A stretch of DNA of 64,000 bases, taken from contig OU696576.1 in assembly GCA_916048095.2 (NCBI GenBank), positions 8,240,988 to 8,304,987 of the forward strand, read 5' to 3'. The DNA comes from Sacculina carcini (taxonomy: Eukaryota; Arthropoda; Thecostraca; Sacculinidae). Both the position numbers and the translations under genes were made by a program. The notes beneath the pieces were generated by a model. It worked only from the letters and a program-made list of their open reading frames with translations, searched no databases and had not been told where the DNA came from. Below, in pieces: positions 49,700 through 62,823 of the stretch. Each line of letters opens with the position of its first letter. The stretch's first letter is position 1.

Positions 49700-51635
49700 G
49701 CTTTCATCCGCTTCACACGCGATGCCGGACATCTGGAGATATTATTATTATTAATTATTAATTACAGGTTAATCCAATAAGATTAACTGAGTACAAGCGC
49801 TACAATGGCGCCATGTTTAGAAATAATTCAAATCCAATGTGTAGAATTTAGTGATCTACATAACTCAGGCAGTTGACATCAATATTGAAACACAACTGAT
49901 GGCAACGTGAACTATAACTAATGTACAATGAAATCGCATTGTGCAATACGTGCGAATTACATTTTTTATTGCACAATGCGATTTGCAATCTGGGATCTTC
50001 CGCAGAAGATGTCCGCCAGTGAGAAGTCAAAACAAATAAGCATGTATTTATGCAACAAAAATGCTTTATTACTGTAAACGGTCGAATTCTGCCATGTCAG
50101 TCATCCATTTATCGAACAAACTTGTATCGCGGAATCTCTGTTGCCACATGAGCCCGCACAAACAGCCGTCCACCTATGACGCGGTGAGTTCCGGCTGAGT
50201 GACGCATGTTCTGCAGGTCTGTAGAAAGTGAGAAATCAGATAAATTCACTGATTACCCAACCTAACCTAACCATTAGTGGCCGGATTTTGCATTAGTGGC
50301 GTCGACGTTTTCTACGAAATATCCGCAATTTCTTCATGTGTCATACTGTTTGGTTTGTCATGTTTATGCGGAGCGACTCAGGAAAATGCTCGACAGATCA
50401 AGCGTTTGAGCTGACCCTGAAAGAGTTAAAAGCAAGCCAGAGTTGTAAGCAATGTAAGCGCGGAAAACTACGTGACTGTGGCACAATTCCTTCTCCTACT
50501 TTTCACCGACCTTCTAAACGAGAAACGTCTCTTTATCTTCGATTTGATCCTCTGTATATCTATCTATATATCCAGCAATTTCCTCACAATCCAGCAACAA
50601 CACAAAAACAGTCCCGCAATAAGGCATGTGGCCTGATTTTGTTGATCTGCGTGTTATTTCTGTTACAGTGTTCGATATTCTAATTGTGGACTAATCACAT
50701 TTTCACCCAGCTCAATACAACACGCGCGAGTGTATGTGTGTGTGTGTGTGTATATATATATGTGCGCATGTGTGTGTGTGTCCTTATATCAACGGCAATT
50801 TATCGCACGATCGCCGTCACGCTGAATAAACATCAAGCCGTCATCACAAGAGGCAAACATCAATAACGAAAGATGCATAGAAGAAAGAAAATATAGAGAA
50901 AGAGTTGGGGAAGTGAGAAATTGAGCGAGAGCGGCAGAGTGAGGCGCCAGGGAGACGAGAGGAGAGAGAGAGCGAACAAAAACGACAGTCCCGCAGACTA
51001 TTAATCAACGGATATGAGAGTGTGGCTATGAAAACAGCATTAGCCCTAAGCAAACACGCGGCACAACTATAACAAACTGCACAGCGCTGAATTATTATTG
51101 CTGATGTAATTAATCATGCACACACACACACACACATATATATACAAAGCGTATACGGCAAAATGGCATAGGCTGTAGAAAAAAAGTGATACAAATTTGC
51201 ACAGCACGAAAAATAAACGTGGACATATGCAAAAAATTTGCGCAACACGTACAGTCTATATGTGTACACACACACACAGAAAAGCGCAAACACATTCAGC
51301 AGCAGAAACGAATGAAGTAAATGAGGCGGAAATTTATTCGAAGATGAACGTAAAATCACCGACAAAAACACCCAGAAAGAACATCAAACACAAACATACA
51401 CATGCACACACACGCTGCAAATGAAACGCACAAAGCAAACATTACTAGGAGAACACACACACATACATACATCACGAAATGGACGGTGTGTGTGTGAGTG
51501 CGTGTGAGTACGAGTGTGTACAAAAGCGAACAGCGAGATGGAAGTGAAAGAAGAGAGAGAGAAAGGGGAATTGCAAAGAGTACAGGAGGAATCGATGGCG
51601 AATCAAACTGCATTTATATGCGAAACACACTAAAC

Positions 51636-51669
<34 letters not shown>

Positions 51670-51788
51670 GTTTGCAAGCACAGCATTGGTATGGAACGAT
51701 TGGATAGGAAAGATGTTTGTGGTTTGTTGGGTGGTTTGGAGTACGAGGGACCATAGGGGAAAAAATAAATGTCTACAGCAAACCCGGG

Positions 51789-52010
51789 TACTAAGGGATT
51801 AAGGGATATAAAGAAGTACAGTTTCCCAAGTAGCTGTATAGATATATGGAACCGTCTCGGTAAAGAAATAGTTCAATCAAACAGTATAGCACAGTTCAAG
51901 CATAGGTTAGATAAATGTGGGTATGGAGACAGGATAGCCTGAGCCCTGCTCATTTCCTGTAAACTACAACTGTGAGTACAACTGTGAGTACACACACATA
52001 CACACACAGG
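51789..52010 (+). mobile_element. 3' tail of CR1-like LINE
   Basis: AAGAAGTACAGTTTCCCAAG, GGATAGCCTGAGCCCTGC, TCATTTCCTGTAAACTACAA and a doubled GTGAGTACAACTGTGAG end in ACACACATACAC. This matches the end of the element at 54590-54645 (doubled GTGAGTACAACTATG). Confidence 0.75.
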
Positions 52011-52442
52011 GAACCAGGGAACTGCAGGCGTGCAATTCATCCGTGACAAGAAAATAATTACCATAGTTGCAAGAGTCCCACTTTGAAAATATCTGGCTCA
52101 AAGGCTGTGTGGAGCGCTGCGAATCATATTTACGAAACACGAGAGCATAATCATTATTTTCAATACTTGGGAATAAAGACAAAACACTGAGCCTGGTATT
52201 TCATATTAATCATTGATGAGCTTCGCGCGATGAAAAAAACAAAAACAACCTACATGTTTACTAAATTTAAATTTGATAAGAAACTATGTCGATACATTTT
52301 ATCAAGCAAACTCAAGTATGGTCGGCGGGCCGTAGTTTACCCACCCCTGTTATAGACTAATAAAAAATATAGTAATGCACGCTATTGAATAACAAGCTTC
52401 AACACCCAATATATTACGCGTATAATACATTAGCACACATAT

Positions 52443-52444
<2 letters not shown>

Positions 52445-52482
<38 letters not shown>
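52445..52482. repeat. (AC)n at the 5' end of the long LINE
   Basis: The AC array directly abuts the point at which LINE-coding similarity begins. Confidence 0.9.
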
Positions 52483-52484
<2 letters not shown>

Positions 52485-52486
<2 letters not shown>

Positions 52487-54645
52487 ACTAAAAAATACTA
52501 CGGTGATAAACTGAGCTATGACAAAGCCAACATAAAACAGCTTAAGAGATACTTTGATGAGGTCGACTGGACCGCTATGTTGACAATGACGGATGTTCAA
52601 CAAAAATTTGATTATTTTGTTGACGTGTACAAGCTCGGTGTTGAAAGATATGTTCCAAGAATAAAAAGATCATACACCAAGAAAAATGTTTGGTTCAACA
52701 AAAGATGTGAAAAAGCAAGAGAGGACAAAGAAAAAGCATGGAACATATTGCGAAAGAGAAATACTTATGAGCACTGGAAAGAGTACAAAAGAGCCAGAAA
52801 CAATTACGTGAAAATAAGACGAGAAGAAACAATGAATTATGAAAAAAGTATAGTTGAAAAATGTGAAAAAGAACCGAAGATGTTCTACAAGTATGTCAAC
52901 GGAAAGATGAAAAATTACGTGGGCATCGAAAGAATTCAACATGAAGGCGAGACCGTTACTGAACCAGAGAAAATCTGCGAAATTATGAATTATAGATTTC
53001 ACATGGTGTTCACTGATGAAAGTCCCTTTGATGGAAGTCGAATCTTGCCGAAATGTAGGCCTATGGGAGATGTGTATTTATCTAAGAAAGATCTGATCGA
53101 GAGACTGTCGAAGTTAAAGAATGGGAAATCGGTTGGACCAGACGGAATTGAGGGGAGCATTATCAGGGAATGCAGGGAAGAGTTGACGGAGCCATTGTAT
53201 GACGTCATATGTACTAGCTTGCGCCTGGGTGAAGTTCCTTCACAATGGCAATGTTCGAGCATTGTTCCAATTCACAAGAAGGGTTCGAAAGAGGAATCAT
53301 CCAACTACAGGCCTATATCACTGACCAGCGTGATATGTAAAGTGTGTGAAAAAATCATCAAGGACCAGTGGGTAAAACACCTGGAGAGAGAAAAGGTTTT
53401 GTCAAATGCACAATACGGATTTAGACAATCAAGATCATGTGTGTCGAGTCTTTTATTCTTTTACAACAAAATTATTGATGTTGTACAGGAGAGGGACAAG
53501 TGGGTGGACTGCATATACTTGGACTTGTGCAAAGCTTTCGACAAGGTCCCATTCAGGAGGCTTCTGTGGAAACTGGAGTATTGTGGAGGAATACAAGGAC
53601 CACTATTGAAATGGATGGAACATTACTTGACCGATAGAAAAATGAGTACAACTGTGAGGGGAGCGGCTTCTTCGTGGAAGCGGGTGAAAAGTGGGGTGCC
53701 ACAAGGCTCTGTGCTCGGACCAATAATGTTTCTGATATATATCAATGATATAACGAACGATCTGGACAGCACCGTTCACCTTTTTGCCGACGATGCCAAA
53801 TTGATGAGAGTCATAACGAGTAAGAGAGACTGTGAACAATTGCAATGTGACATCGACAAGATTCAAGAATGGTGTCAAAAATGGTTAATGAGCCTCAACG
53901 AAACAAAGTGTCATGTCATGAAATTTGGCAAAAGCGGGAAGAGACCATCTGTGGACTATGCACTGGGATGCGTCACGCTGCGAGAGGTGGACAAGGAGCG
54001 AGATCTTGGTGTGATTATCCAGAATGATCTGTCACCGCAGGCGCACATTGATGACCTTTTCGCTAAGTCGTATGCACTTATTTCAAAAACGAGAGGAGTA
54101 TTCAACTACATGGATGAGAATATGTTCAAAAAAATCATGATAGCTCTAATTAGGCCAAAGATCGAATACGCAGCTGTAGTTTGGTCTCCACACGAAGTGA
54201 AACATATAAAGAAAATAGAAAAGATTCAAAGACTAGCCACAAAATTGGTACCAAACTTGAAAAACATGTCTTACGAGGACAGATTGAGGAAAATTGAATT
54301 ACCCAGGCTTGATGAGAGGAGAGAAAGAGGTGATTTAATAAACATATATAGATGCATAAATGACACGGTCAACACAGACGACATCGGATTAGTTTTTCAA
54401 GGAAATGTGCGTAGAGGACACTCAAAAAAACTGAGGAAAACACGTTGTCGAAAAGATGTGAAAAAGTATAGTTTCCCGTTTAGGAGCGTAGATCAGTGGA
54501 ACCAATTAGACAGCAAAATAGTTGAAGCTAGAAATTTAAGTTCCTTCAAAAATATGTTAGATAAATTATGGAAAAGAGACGGGACAGCACGAGCTTAGCT
54601 CATATCCTGTAGAACAACTATGTGAGTACAACTATGTGAGTACAC
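52485..54645 (+). mobile_element. CR1-like non-LTR retrotransposon, long 5'-truncated copy
   Basis: An uninterrupted frame (within 52385-54598, stop TAG) encodes about 700 residues of a LINE polyprotein. Numbering codons from the frame start at 52385, the reverse transcriptase motifs are GPDGIEG (about 251), PIHKKGS and NYRPISLTSV, QYGFRQSRSC, YLDLCKAFDKVP with the first catalytic Asp at 380, SGVPQGSVLGP, and FADDAKL with Asp 469-470. The thumb and C-terminal region follow (WLMSLNETKCHVM, LGVIIQNDLS, KKYSFPFRSVDQWNQLD). The apurinic endonuclease domain is absent: similarity begins right at an AC tract, so the copy is 5'-truncated. The intact frame suggests a recent insertion. The 3' tail has a doubled GTGAGTACAACTATG and ends in an AC run. 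The residues before about 35 are translated AC repeat, not element. Confidence 0.9.
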
Positions 54646-56012
54646 ACACACCCTACTGACACCCACACATACAAAACGGTAACCAACAGTTATTGCACTA
54701 TTATTAGTCAAATTGTAATCCGTTATGTCCTTGCCAGATGCAATTGAACCGACATTCACCCCGCGAATTGCGATTGCCTTCTGAGAAACGACGACGGTCG
54801 ACTAGCAACAAAATTGCATGGTACATCATCATTGGATAATACTTTGGAAAAATGAGATCGGTTGCAGAGCCCAGTACATTGAGGTCACTGCTATGTGATT
54901 GTATGAAGACAGCTTATATATATGGCTGCACGTGGTTTAACTCCATTTCAATATGTGGTTTCCAATTCGATTGTGGTTTAGTTCCATTCAGTTCTATTGC
55001 ATAGAGTTCTAATAAATGGTTCCCCACGGGGTCTTATGTAGTTGTTTTTCGGTTCAATGAAGCGAGAGGTTCTACGGAGCGTTTCTATGCAGTTCTATTC
55101 AGCTCAATGTAGCCAGGTTCCATGTAGTACGAGTATCCTCGAAGTATGCAGGGAGAGATATAAGGGATTCAGACAAGCATCCCCCCCCTTCGCAACGCTC
55201 CACGATTTAATTAGACATTGTTGTGTGCAGCTCACCTGTCGCACTGAATACACAGTGTGGTCAAATAAACCTTGGCGCCACCGAGAATCGAACGCCGATA
55301 CTGTACACACACACATACATACACACACATATATATATGGCAATATACAATACAATATAACATCAGACATTAAGAAAACATAGCATAGGTTTTAGTGTTA
55401 CGGTAAAAAAATATCAGCCAAAAATATTAACATTTGTTCGGTAGTATTTTTAAAATGTTATATTTGTTTCAGATATGAAATATGCTGAAGAAATGCGTCA
55501 TTTCCTATCATTTACGTGTTGATTAAAGTTTTTTCATCAAACTATTGCACATATTTGTACTTTTTTAACATTGAATGAATTAACATTGAATGAATACAAC
55601 TTTGGCAGACTGAATTTGTTGCCGTGAAATAGCTATGGCTCCATTATAAGCCCACAATGGAAAATATGCAGCAGAATTTTGCATTAAAACATGGCCGAAA
55701 TCTAGGCTATACGTGGCGACCCCATTACTTGGGCGCAGTCACGTAACTAAGACGAACGGCTGCATTATTCGAAGCTAAACCAGAACCGAATGCAACACAT
55801 TCGGAAAGAAAGCATATATAATGCAAGGTGCAACAGCACCTTGCATTATGTGTGTGTGTGTGTGTGTATGGGTGTGTGTGTATGGGTGTTGGTACAATTA
55901 TTTGGCAATTATTTTCCGATATTGTGATGGCCTCGAAATACGAATACCAAGCGCACATCATGACAGACATAACAGCATTCAAATGCGATCGTTAATACTT
56001 GAAAACTTGAAT

Positions 56013-56060
<48 letters not shown>

Positions 56061-56372
56061 ACACACACACACACACACACACAAGTTGACCTGCGGCATC
56101 CGGTGAACGGAAATTACACCCAGACGTGTATATATACCAATATATATGTGTGTGTGTGTATCTTTGTGTATGACATTCAATCTACGGACTTTAGCAAATG
56201 ACATCGAATGCCAAACACTATTTATACATAATTCTAACGCAGCTAAAATATGGATTAACTAGAATACACAAACACATATCCAAACAATTACAACTTCGAT
56301 AATTTAGCAAGCGTTCAAACCCCTTCGTAGCCTACACCAAACGACACATTGGTTGCTACACGAAATGAATAT
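54646..56372. other. Unassigned sequence between LINE and satellite
   Basis: The stretch contains AC/TG runs (55847-55890, 56013-56085) and a tRNA-like B box on the minus strand near 55280 (GGCGTTCGATTCTCGG). No gene is recognised. Confidence 0.4.
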
Positions 56373-57543
56373 CACCAGTAAGGCGCCGTGTTCGGCGATG
56401 AACGAGCGAGCGCGAAGCTATCATATGTAATCAAACTTTGTCGTAAACGCATTTGTCTGCGTGCATGGGCAAAGTTTTCTGCTAAATTATAAGAGGGCAT
56501 ATGGCACGTGCCACGTGCCACACTGGGCACTGACATGATTCGGCATGGTCTCATTCGCGGCAGGAAGGATTGGGCTACCCAACAAACAAAAAAACGCATG
56601 TTAATCGGACTTATGGTTCCAGAGATATAAGCCTCTGAAAAAGTGTTTTTCGAAAAAGTAGCAGGGCATTTGGGACGTGCCACGTGCCACAGTGAGCACT
56701 GACATGATTCGGCTTAGTCTCATCCGCGGCAGGAAGGATGAGGCTACCCAACAAAAAATAATGCATATTAATCGGACTTATGGTTCCAGAGATATAAGCC
56801 TCTGAAAAGCGTGACCACGGCCGGCCGGCGGGCCGCTCATACTCATTTTTCTAGTAACACCAGTAAGGCGCCGTGTTCGGCGATGAACGAGCGAGCGCGA
56901 AGTTGTCATATGTAATCAAACTTTGTCGTAAATGTATTTGTCTGCGTGCATGGGCAAAGTTTTCTGCTAAATTATAAGAGGGCATATGGCTCGTGCCACG
57001 TGCCATGCTGGGCATTGACATAATTCGGCATAGGCTCATTCGCGGCAGGAAGGATTGGGCTACCCAAAAAACAAAAACGCATGTTAATCGGACCTATGGT
57101 TCCAGAGATATAAGCCTCTGAAAAACGGGTAAAAAGTGTTTTTCGAAAAAGTAGGAGGGAATTTGGGACCTGCCACGTGCCACATGGGGCACTGACATGA
57201 TTCGGTCTGGTTTCATCCGCGGCAAAAACGATGAGGCTACCTAACAACAAAAAAAGCATGTTAATCAGACTTATGGTTCCAGAGATATAAGCCTCTGAAA
57301 AATGGGTAAAAAGTGTTTTTCGAAAAAGTAGGAGGGCATTTGGGACGTGCCACGTGCCACAGTGGGCACTGACATGATTCAACTTGGTTTCATCCGCGGC
57401 AAGAAGAATGAGGCTACCCAACAAAAAAAAATGCATGTTAATCGGACTTATGGTTCCAGAGATATAAGCCTCTGAAAAGCGTGACCACGGCCGGCGGGCC
57501 GGCGGGCCGGCCGGCGGGCCGCTCATACTCATTTTTCTAGTAA
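56373..57543. repeat. Higher-order satellite array
   Basis: Two higher-order units start with CACCAGTAAGGCGCCGTG at 56373 and 56856. Each has a unique head (GAACGAGCGAGCGCGAAG), then 169-177-bp monomers (two in the first, three in the second) and closes with a GC-rich hinge (CGTGACCACGGCCGGC). Every monomer carries GTGCCACGTGCCA, GACATGATTCGGC, AGGCTACCCAACA and GTTCCAGAGATATAAGCC. Two direct repeats of AAGTATGAACTCGCTCGCT follow at 57548-57616. The minus-strand open frame of 254 codons (56972-57736) runs through the monomers and is best read as repeat-driven. Confidence 0.85.
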
Positions 57544-57756
57544 CACCAAGTATGAACTCGCTCGCTATCGCTCGCTCGTAACCAAGTATGAACTCGCTCG
57601 CTGTCGCTCGCTCGTAAAAAACCAAAATAAATACAAAACAAAACGCAACACAAGAACCAAAAATGGATGGGAGTTTTGTTGTTGTTAAAACTGGCTTTGA
57701 TCTGTGAACAAAGTTGTAGTGTTGCATTAATTTCACTCAATATTTTCCTGCACAGC

Positions 57757-59182
57757 TATTTAAAGTTGAAAGGTCTCAAGTGACAGCTACTACAGGGAGA
57801 GAAGTAGTGATGCAAAAAAACGTTTTTTTTTGTTGCGGTTTTTTTTGCAAAAAAACATGTTTTTTTAGTTGTTTTTTTTTGTTTTTTTTTAGAATTAGCC
57901 CCAATTGTCATCGGATGTTAGATTTTAATACATAGAAATGAGTTCAATTGATGTTTTGTACATCTTTACGTGTCTTATTTCAAAGAAAATTTGATAATAG
58001 TATAAAAAACAAGAATATTTATCAATAAATACCTCAGGAGACTGTTTGAAAGTGCATCCGGGTCCGGTGGTTAAGGTTTTTTTCATTGAGAAAACCTATG
58101 TTTTTAAAGATGGTTATAATTATGTGGATATTTGAAATAATTTGTCAGCATAACAAAACAAATTCATTGAATAATCATGTTTTTTTTAAAAGAAACCATG
58201 TTTTTTATGAAAAAATGCAATGATGTTTTTCAAACTGGTTGTAAATTCGTTTTATTAATGTACAGGTCCAGAAAAGGTTGGCAGCAGAACAAGACAAGCT
58301 AATTGGTTGGTCAAGTGTTTTTTTTGACAAACGTTCATTTAAACTAACGCTTTTCTAATGAAACAATGTTTTCTAAAACAGTATCTATGTAAGATAGATT
58401 TGATTAATGTACGTTCAAATAACTTTTGTATAGCAAGTAGCCTGCTGGTACGTATAAGCGGCTGGTTAAACCACTTAATTTAAACTGTTCTTTTAAGCCA
58501 TGGTGTTTTTCAAAATATATTTTTTGGAAAAACTGTTTTCGTACATGTAGAGATTGCGAAAAAAATTGGCGGCAGATCAAGGAAAGTTTAACAAAATTAA
58601 CTGTTTTTTTATTAGTATTCTGTTTTTAGAACTGGTTTTATGGATGATGGTTTCCTTGATGTAGTTATTTGTGTTCAAATACTTTTTTGTACATCAAATA
58701 TATTTCCTCAGTTGTTTTTTTTCCTACACGAAAATATTGTCCGTTTTTCTGGTCCGTTGCCACTGCGACCCGCTTTTATTCGTAGTCTCATTAGGGACAC
58801 TAAGTTTGTGTGCATATTCGTAGTATTTATGTAAATATTTGCAGTGTTTGTACTCTAATAGTCGGTTTTTTTGAGGTCGCATCTCTAGAGAGAAGTCGAT
58901 ACTTATGAACACACAGGTGTGTCCCGTGCAGCTCGCTGCCACCGCAGAACCGACCCTCTCCACGCTATGGCGCCACAAGGACGAAAGACGTATTAGAGAG
59001 GGCCACCTCCCCAGAATGCATGGCAAAACACATGACTGATATCTGGTACCATCATTTACTGCTGGGTGGACAGGGAATGTTGGATTATAGAATCCACCCA
59101 ATGAAATTATCCTCCGCCGGGTTTCGAACCACGGACCTCCCGCTTGTGAGGCGGGTGTGCTAGCACTACACCACCGAGTCCG
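57757..59182 (-). mobile_element. SINE family 2 copy split by a hAT-like insertion
   Basis: The 3' part (57757-57804, AGTGACAGCTACTACAGGG) and the remainder (58896-59182, through TGTCCCGTGCAGCTCGCTGC to the tRNA-Val-like head GGACTCGGTGG) are contiguous in the other copies of this SINE. Here they are separated by 1,083 bp of foreign sequence flanked by duplicated GAGAGAAG. Confidence 0.85.
57797..58895. mobile_element. Non-autonomous hAT-like element nested in a SINE
   Basis: The element at 57805-58887 starts TAGTGATGCAAAAAAAC and ends GTCGCATCTCTA, which are short inverted termini of hAT type. Perfect 8-bp target duplications GAGAGAAG lie at 57797-57804 and 58888-58895. The body is T-rich with many ATGTTTTTT-type runs and no transposase frame. 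Confidence 0.82.
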
Positions 59183-59581
59183 GAGCTTTTTGCAACATCA
59201 GCTATCTTTACTCGTGATGTGTGTCAGAGAGAGCAGGAGAGAGAGCGAGAGAAAGATGAAAGATGAGAAATAAAGAGTGGAAATTAGATGAGCAAGCGAG
59301 AGCGAGAGTTGGACAGAGCAAAGGCGACCGTGAGCTATCGACCGGAAGTTGTGTGACGCAAACACACCGACACAAACACACACAAACACCATATTGATAA
59401 GCAACACACACACGCACACAACAGACGGTAAAAGCAACTAAACAGCATATTCACACACACACACACACACACTCACACGCACACACACACGAGACATAAA
59501 TCAAAATGCAGTTCCTGGTCTCATATGCATAATTGTCTAATGCTAATGACCAGGAAAAAGCATACGCTTTCGACATTTGTT

Positions 59582-59593
59582 TGATGTGTGTGT

Positions 59594-59672
<79 letters not shown>

Positions 59673-59720
59673 TGTGTGTGTGTGTATGTGTGTGTGTCTG
59701 TCAGTGTGTGTGTAAGATGG
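59582..59720. repeat. (TG)n array
   Basis: Long interrupted TG array immediately upstream of the L2-type tail. Confidence 0.95.
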
Positions 59721-59721
59721 A

Positions 59722-59790
59722 TTTCAGCGCCCTAGAGACCATCTAGGTGTAGGGCGCTATATAAATATCTACCTAATGTAATGTAATGTA
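59722..59790 (+). repeat. L2-type retroposon 3' tail, second copy
   Basis: TCAGCGCCCTAGAGACC and GTGTAGGGCGCTATATAAAT form a hairpin, followed by three AATGT units. TG arrays lie on both sides. Compare 6121-6182. Confidence 0.6.
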
Positions 59791-59818
59791 ATGTGTGTGT
59801 GTGTCAGTGTGTGTGTGT

Positions 59819-59915
<97 letters not shown>

Positions 59916-59940
59916 AGTGTGTGTGTGTGTGTGTGTATAT
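59791..59940. repeat. (TG)n array with TCAG interruptions
   Basis: TG array interrupted at intervals by TCAG, passing into a short TA run at 59937. Confidence 0.95.
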
Positions 59941-60426
59941 ATATATTTATATTCCATATTTTGATTTTTTGGCATATATAACTCTTCAGCAATATATAAC
60001 CCTTGTGCTATCAATCTTGTAGCAGTGATATAAGAGTTAAATAACAATAATTACTATAATAATGACGCAAAAAATTCGCCAATATGTTTCGAGAAAAATC
60101 CGCAACTGAGTTGGCGAGGAGTAAATTCAGCTGAGTGGTTCCCAGCTTGTTAAACAATTTAGCATGGCAGTCCTATCATAAAATGCTGTCAACATTGATA
60201 TATATATATATGGCTAAACTAAAGCACTAGATATAATATATTTAATGTATTGTATCAGCATATTTTGCATATCTAATGACTTAATTAATCCTAATACCAG
60301 ATAACGCAATGCTTTCTTGAATTGCTTCAGAATCCTGCTTTAGGAATTCTTAACATTTTTTCTTACATCCCTTCACTACCCCCGAAAAATTGCTAAATTA
60401 CCCACAGGGGGTATAATTACCCATAG

Positions 60427-60706
60427 GTTAAAGGTTAAAGGTTAAATGCCTAAGTGGCAGCTGCTACACGGGAAGAAGCCGAAGCTTATGAACACACAGG
60501 CGTGCCCCGTGCAGCTAGCTGCCACCGCAGAACCGACCCTCTCCACGCTATGGCGCCACAAGGACGTAAGACGTATTAGAGAGGACCACCTCCCATAATG
60601 CAGGGCACAACTCATGACTGATATCTGGTACCATAATTTTCTGCTGGGTGGACAGGGGCTGTGGGATTGTAGAATTCGCCCAATGAAATTCTGATCCGCC
60701 GGGTTG
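60427..60706 (-). mobile_element. SINE family 2 copy lacking its tRNA head
   Basis: The body (GCAGCTGCCACTTAGGC on the minus strand, then the conserved GGTCGGTTCTGCGG region) is present. The sequence stops at GCCGGG, so the A box and anticodon arm are missing. The plus-strand start shows several tandem AGGTTAA units that correspond to its 3' tail. Confidence 0.75.
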
Positions 60707-61060
60707 TACTAGGAGGTATAACTTACCCCAAAATATGTGGCCAACTTAGTTATTTTGATAGTAGGCTAATATAGATACATACAGCACGTGTTGCTTCCAT
60801 TATAAGGCTTATATAAGGCTTTTAATTGAGGCTTTTATCTGCGGCTCCAGACATATCTGTTTTTTGGTCCAATATGGCTTCTTGAACATTTTGGGTTGTC
60901 GACCCCTAATCTTGCAGAATAAGTGCGTAAAATCACAATTGGGCAGCCGGACGGTAATATAGATAAATGTCGAAAATGACGTTGAACATGTCACATGTAT
61001 ACAACAACGCAAAAACCCACACAAACACACACACAAGTAACCAATTGAACGCGCGCGCAC

Positions 61061-61240
61061 CAGTGGCGGCGCCAGTATATTTCTGGTGGGGGCTGAGGAA
61101 AAAGATGTGGGGACTTGGCGAAACATGATGTACTCGGAATGTTCATCGTCAGTATCTATGGGGAGCGCAGGGGGGTTAAGTGCATTGTTGGGGGATTCAG
61201 ACTATGCAAGCCCCCCTCCACCCACTTAGTGTCGCCACTG
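61061..61240. mobile_element. hAT-type MITE, CAGTGGCGG family
   Basis: Termini CAGTGGCGGCGCCAG and TTAGTGTCGCCACTG are inverted repeats. Flanks GCGCGCAC and ACGCACAC agree at six of eight positions. Length is 180 bp. Confidence 0.75.
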
Positions 61241-61335
61241 ACGCACACACACAAACACGAACATCGCTTACTCATTCACTCGGGAACCACTGAGTAATTG
61301 CTTCCATCTAGCGAATGACACAAACACGCAATATA

Positions 61336-61338
<3 letters not shown>

Positions 61339-61367
<29 letters not shown>
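61339..61367. repeat. (AC)n microsatellite
   Basis: Short pure AC array between two MITEs. Confidence 0.9.
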
Positions 61368-61368
<1 letters not shown>

Positions 61369-61539
61369 GAAAGCGAAAAACAAACACACAGACAGACCCA
61401 CTTAAAGCGCCAGCAATATGTGAAAAAACGCTCACACCTCAACTCACTACAAACTAATTGACTGATAAATCAGATGACTTCGAGAAAATTCGCTTTCAGA
61501 TGTAATTGAGCAGAGCTGGTTGATAAAGCCCGTAGGAGA

Positions 61540-61883
61540 CAGTGTTTCTCAACTTGTGGTCCTCGCATACCACGAGTGGTTCGCGAGGACCTTCCAGGTG
61601 ATACGCCAACATTTTCTTAGTCATGAACAATGGCACCGGGACATGATATCTGATGTGTTGTGAGCAAAGTAATGTCCCTCATTGATCAACTGGTGGAGAA
61701 GAAGCAGATACAGTCCTTGCATTTAGTTGTTTTGCTAAGTTGATTTGTTTGTTCTACTAGTACCTTCATGTAAATAATGTGATATCTGATCGAATTGTAT
61801 TTCTCTGGAAACAGGTGGTGCACGGCGACCGTACGACTGACCTCTGAAGTGGTACTCTATCACAAAAAGGTTGGGAACCACTG
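61540..61883. mobile_element. hAT-type MITE
   Basis: Termini CAGTGTTTCTCAACTTGTGG and AAGGTTGGGAACCACTG are inverted repeats of hAT type around a 344-bp noncoding body. No clean 8-bp duplication was found. Confidence 0.7.
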
Positions 61884-62205
61884 CGGTAGGGCATTCGGCA
61901 AGAATAAAAGACCAGCTATGTCGGCGCAAGTCTTCACTAAGAAGACCGCATAACCATAAAAGGAGCTTTATTATTATTATTATTAATTACAGGCAAATCC
62001 ATCGGCATGGGATGAGTGCAAGCGCTATTACCACCCTGCGGTGGCCCCAATGTACCAGGAGCGCCCATAAGATATAGATAGTTTGATAGAAACGAGCCAA
62101 GTTTGTATGTCAGCCCAAACACAAGCCAAGAGAAACTCAAAAACTAAACCAGAAAAATACAGAAGGGCAACCACGCAATAACACAGTCAAATATTTAACA
62201 AAGGA

Positions 62206-62309
<104 letters not shown>

Positions 62310-62823
62310 CTAATACCCACACCCACACATTGACATACACAGCAACGCGCTACATAATACACGCAAAATGCTATAAAAAACGAATACGCGCCGCATAACA
62401 TACATAATATATACATATGTGCACCACATAAAACACGAAAACATGAATTGTCCATCCTTTTCCCTCGCTTGCCAGGCACTCAAACAAGAAGAGGAGCGTT
62501 GATCGCAAACGAAGAGGATGAGTGGCGAGATAATAGCACTGGTAGATGAAGGATCAAATACTTACACACAGACAAACACTGGCTTAGAAGATAGAGTCAG
62601 CTCTACTGAACGAATGCGTGACCGTGCGCTCAGAAACGGCCATGGAATGCCAAATGAACACACAATGACCGCAGCTGAGCGTCAATGATTGATTGATTGG
62701 CCGATCTCAAACAGCCGCACAAAAGCAAATAGCCAACAAAAGGTGAGGCACCGCAACAAACCAGAAAAACCTGAATTATGAATCGCAGCTGGTAAGGACC
62801 GAGAAACCCGGGTATTAGATACC

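Noticed and set aside
56972-57736. 254-codon minus-strand frame with repeated SEAYISGTISPINM
   Set aside because: It runs across satellite monomers and into flanking sequence with no splice signals or family homology. Monomer length divisible by three explains it.
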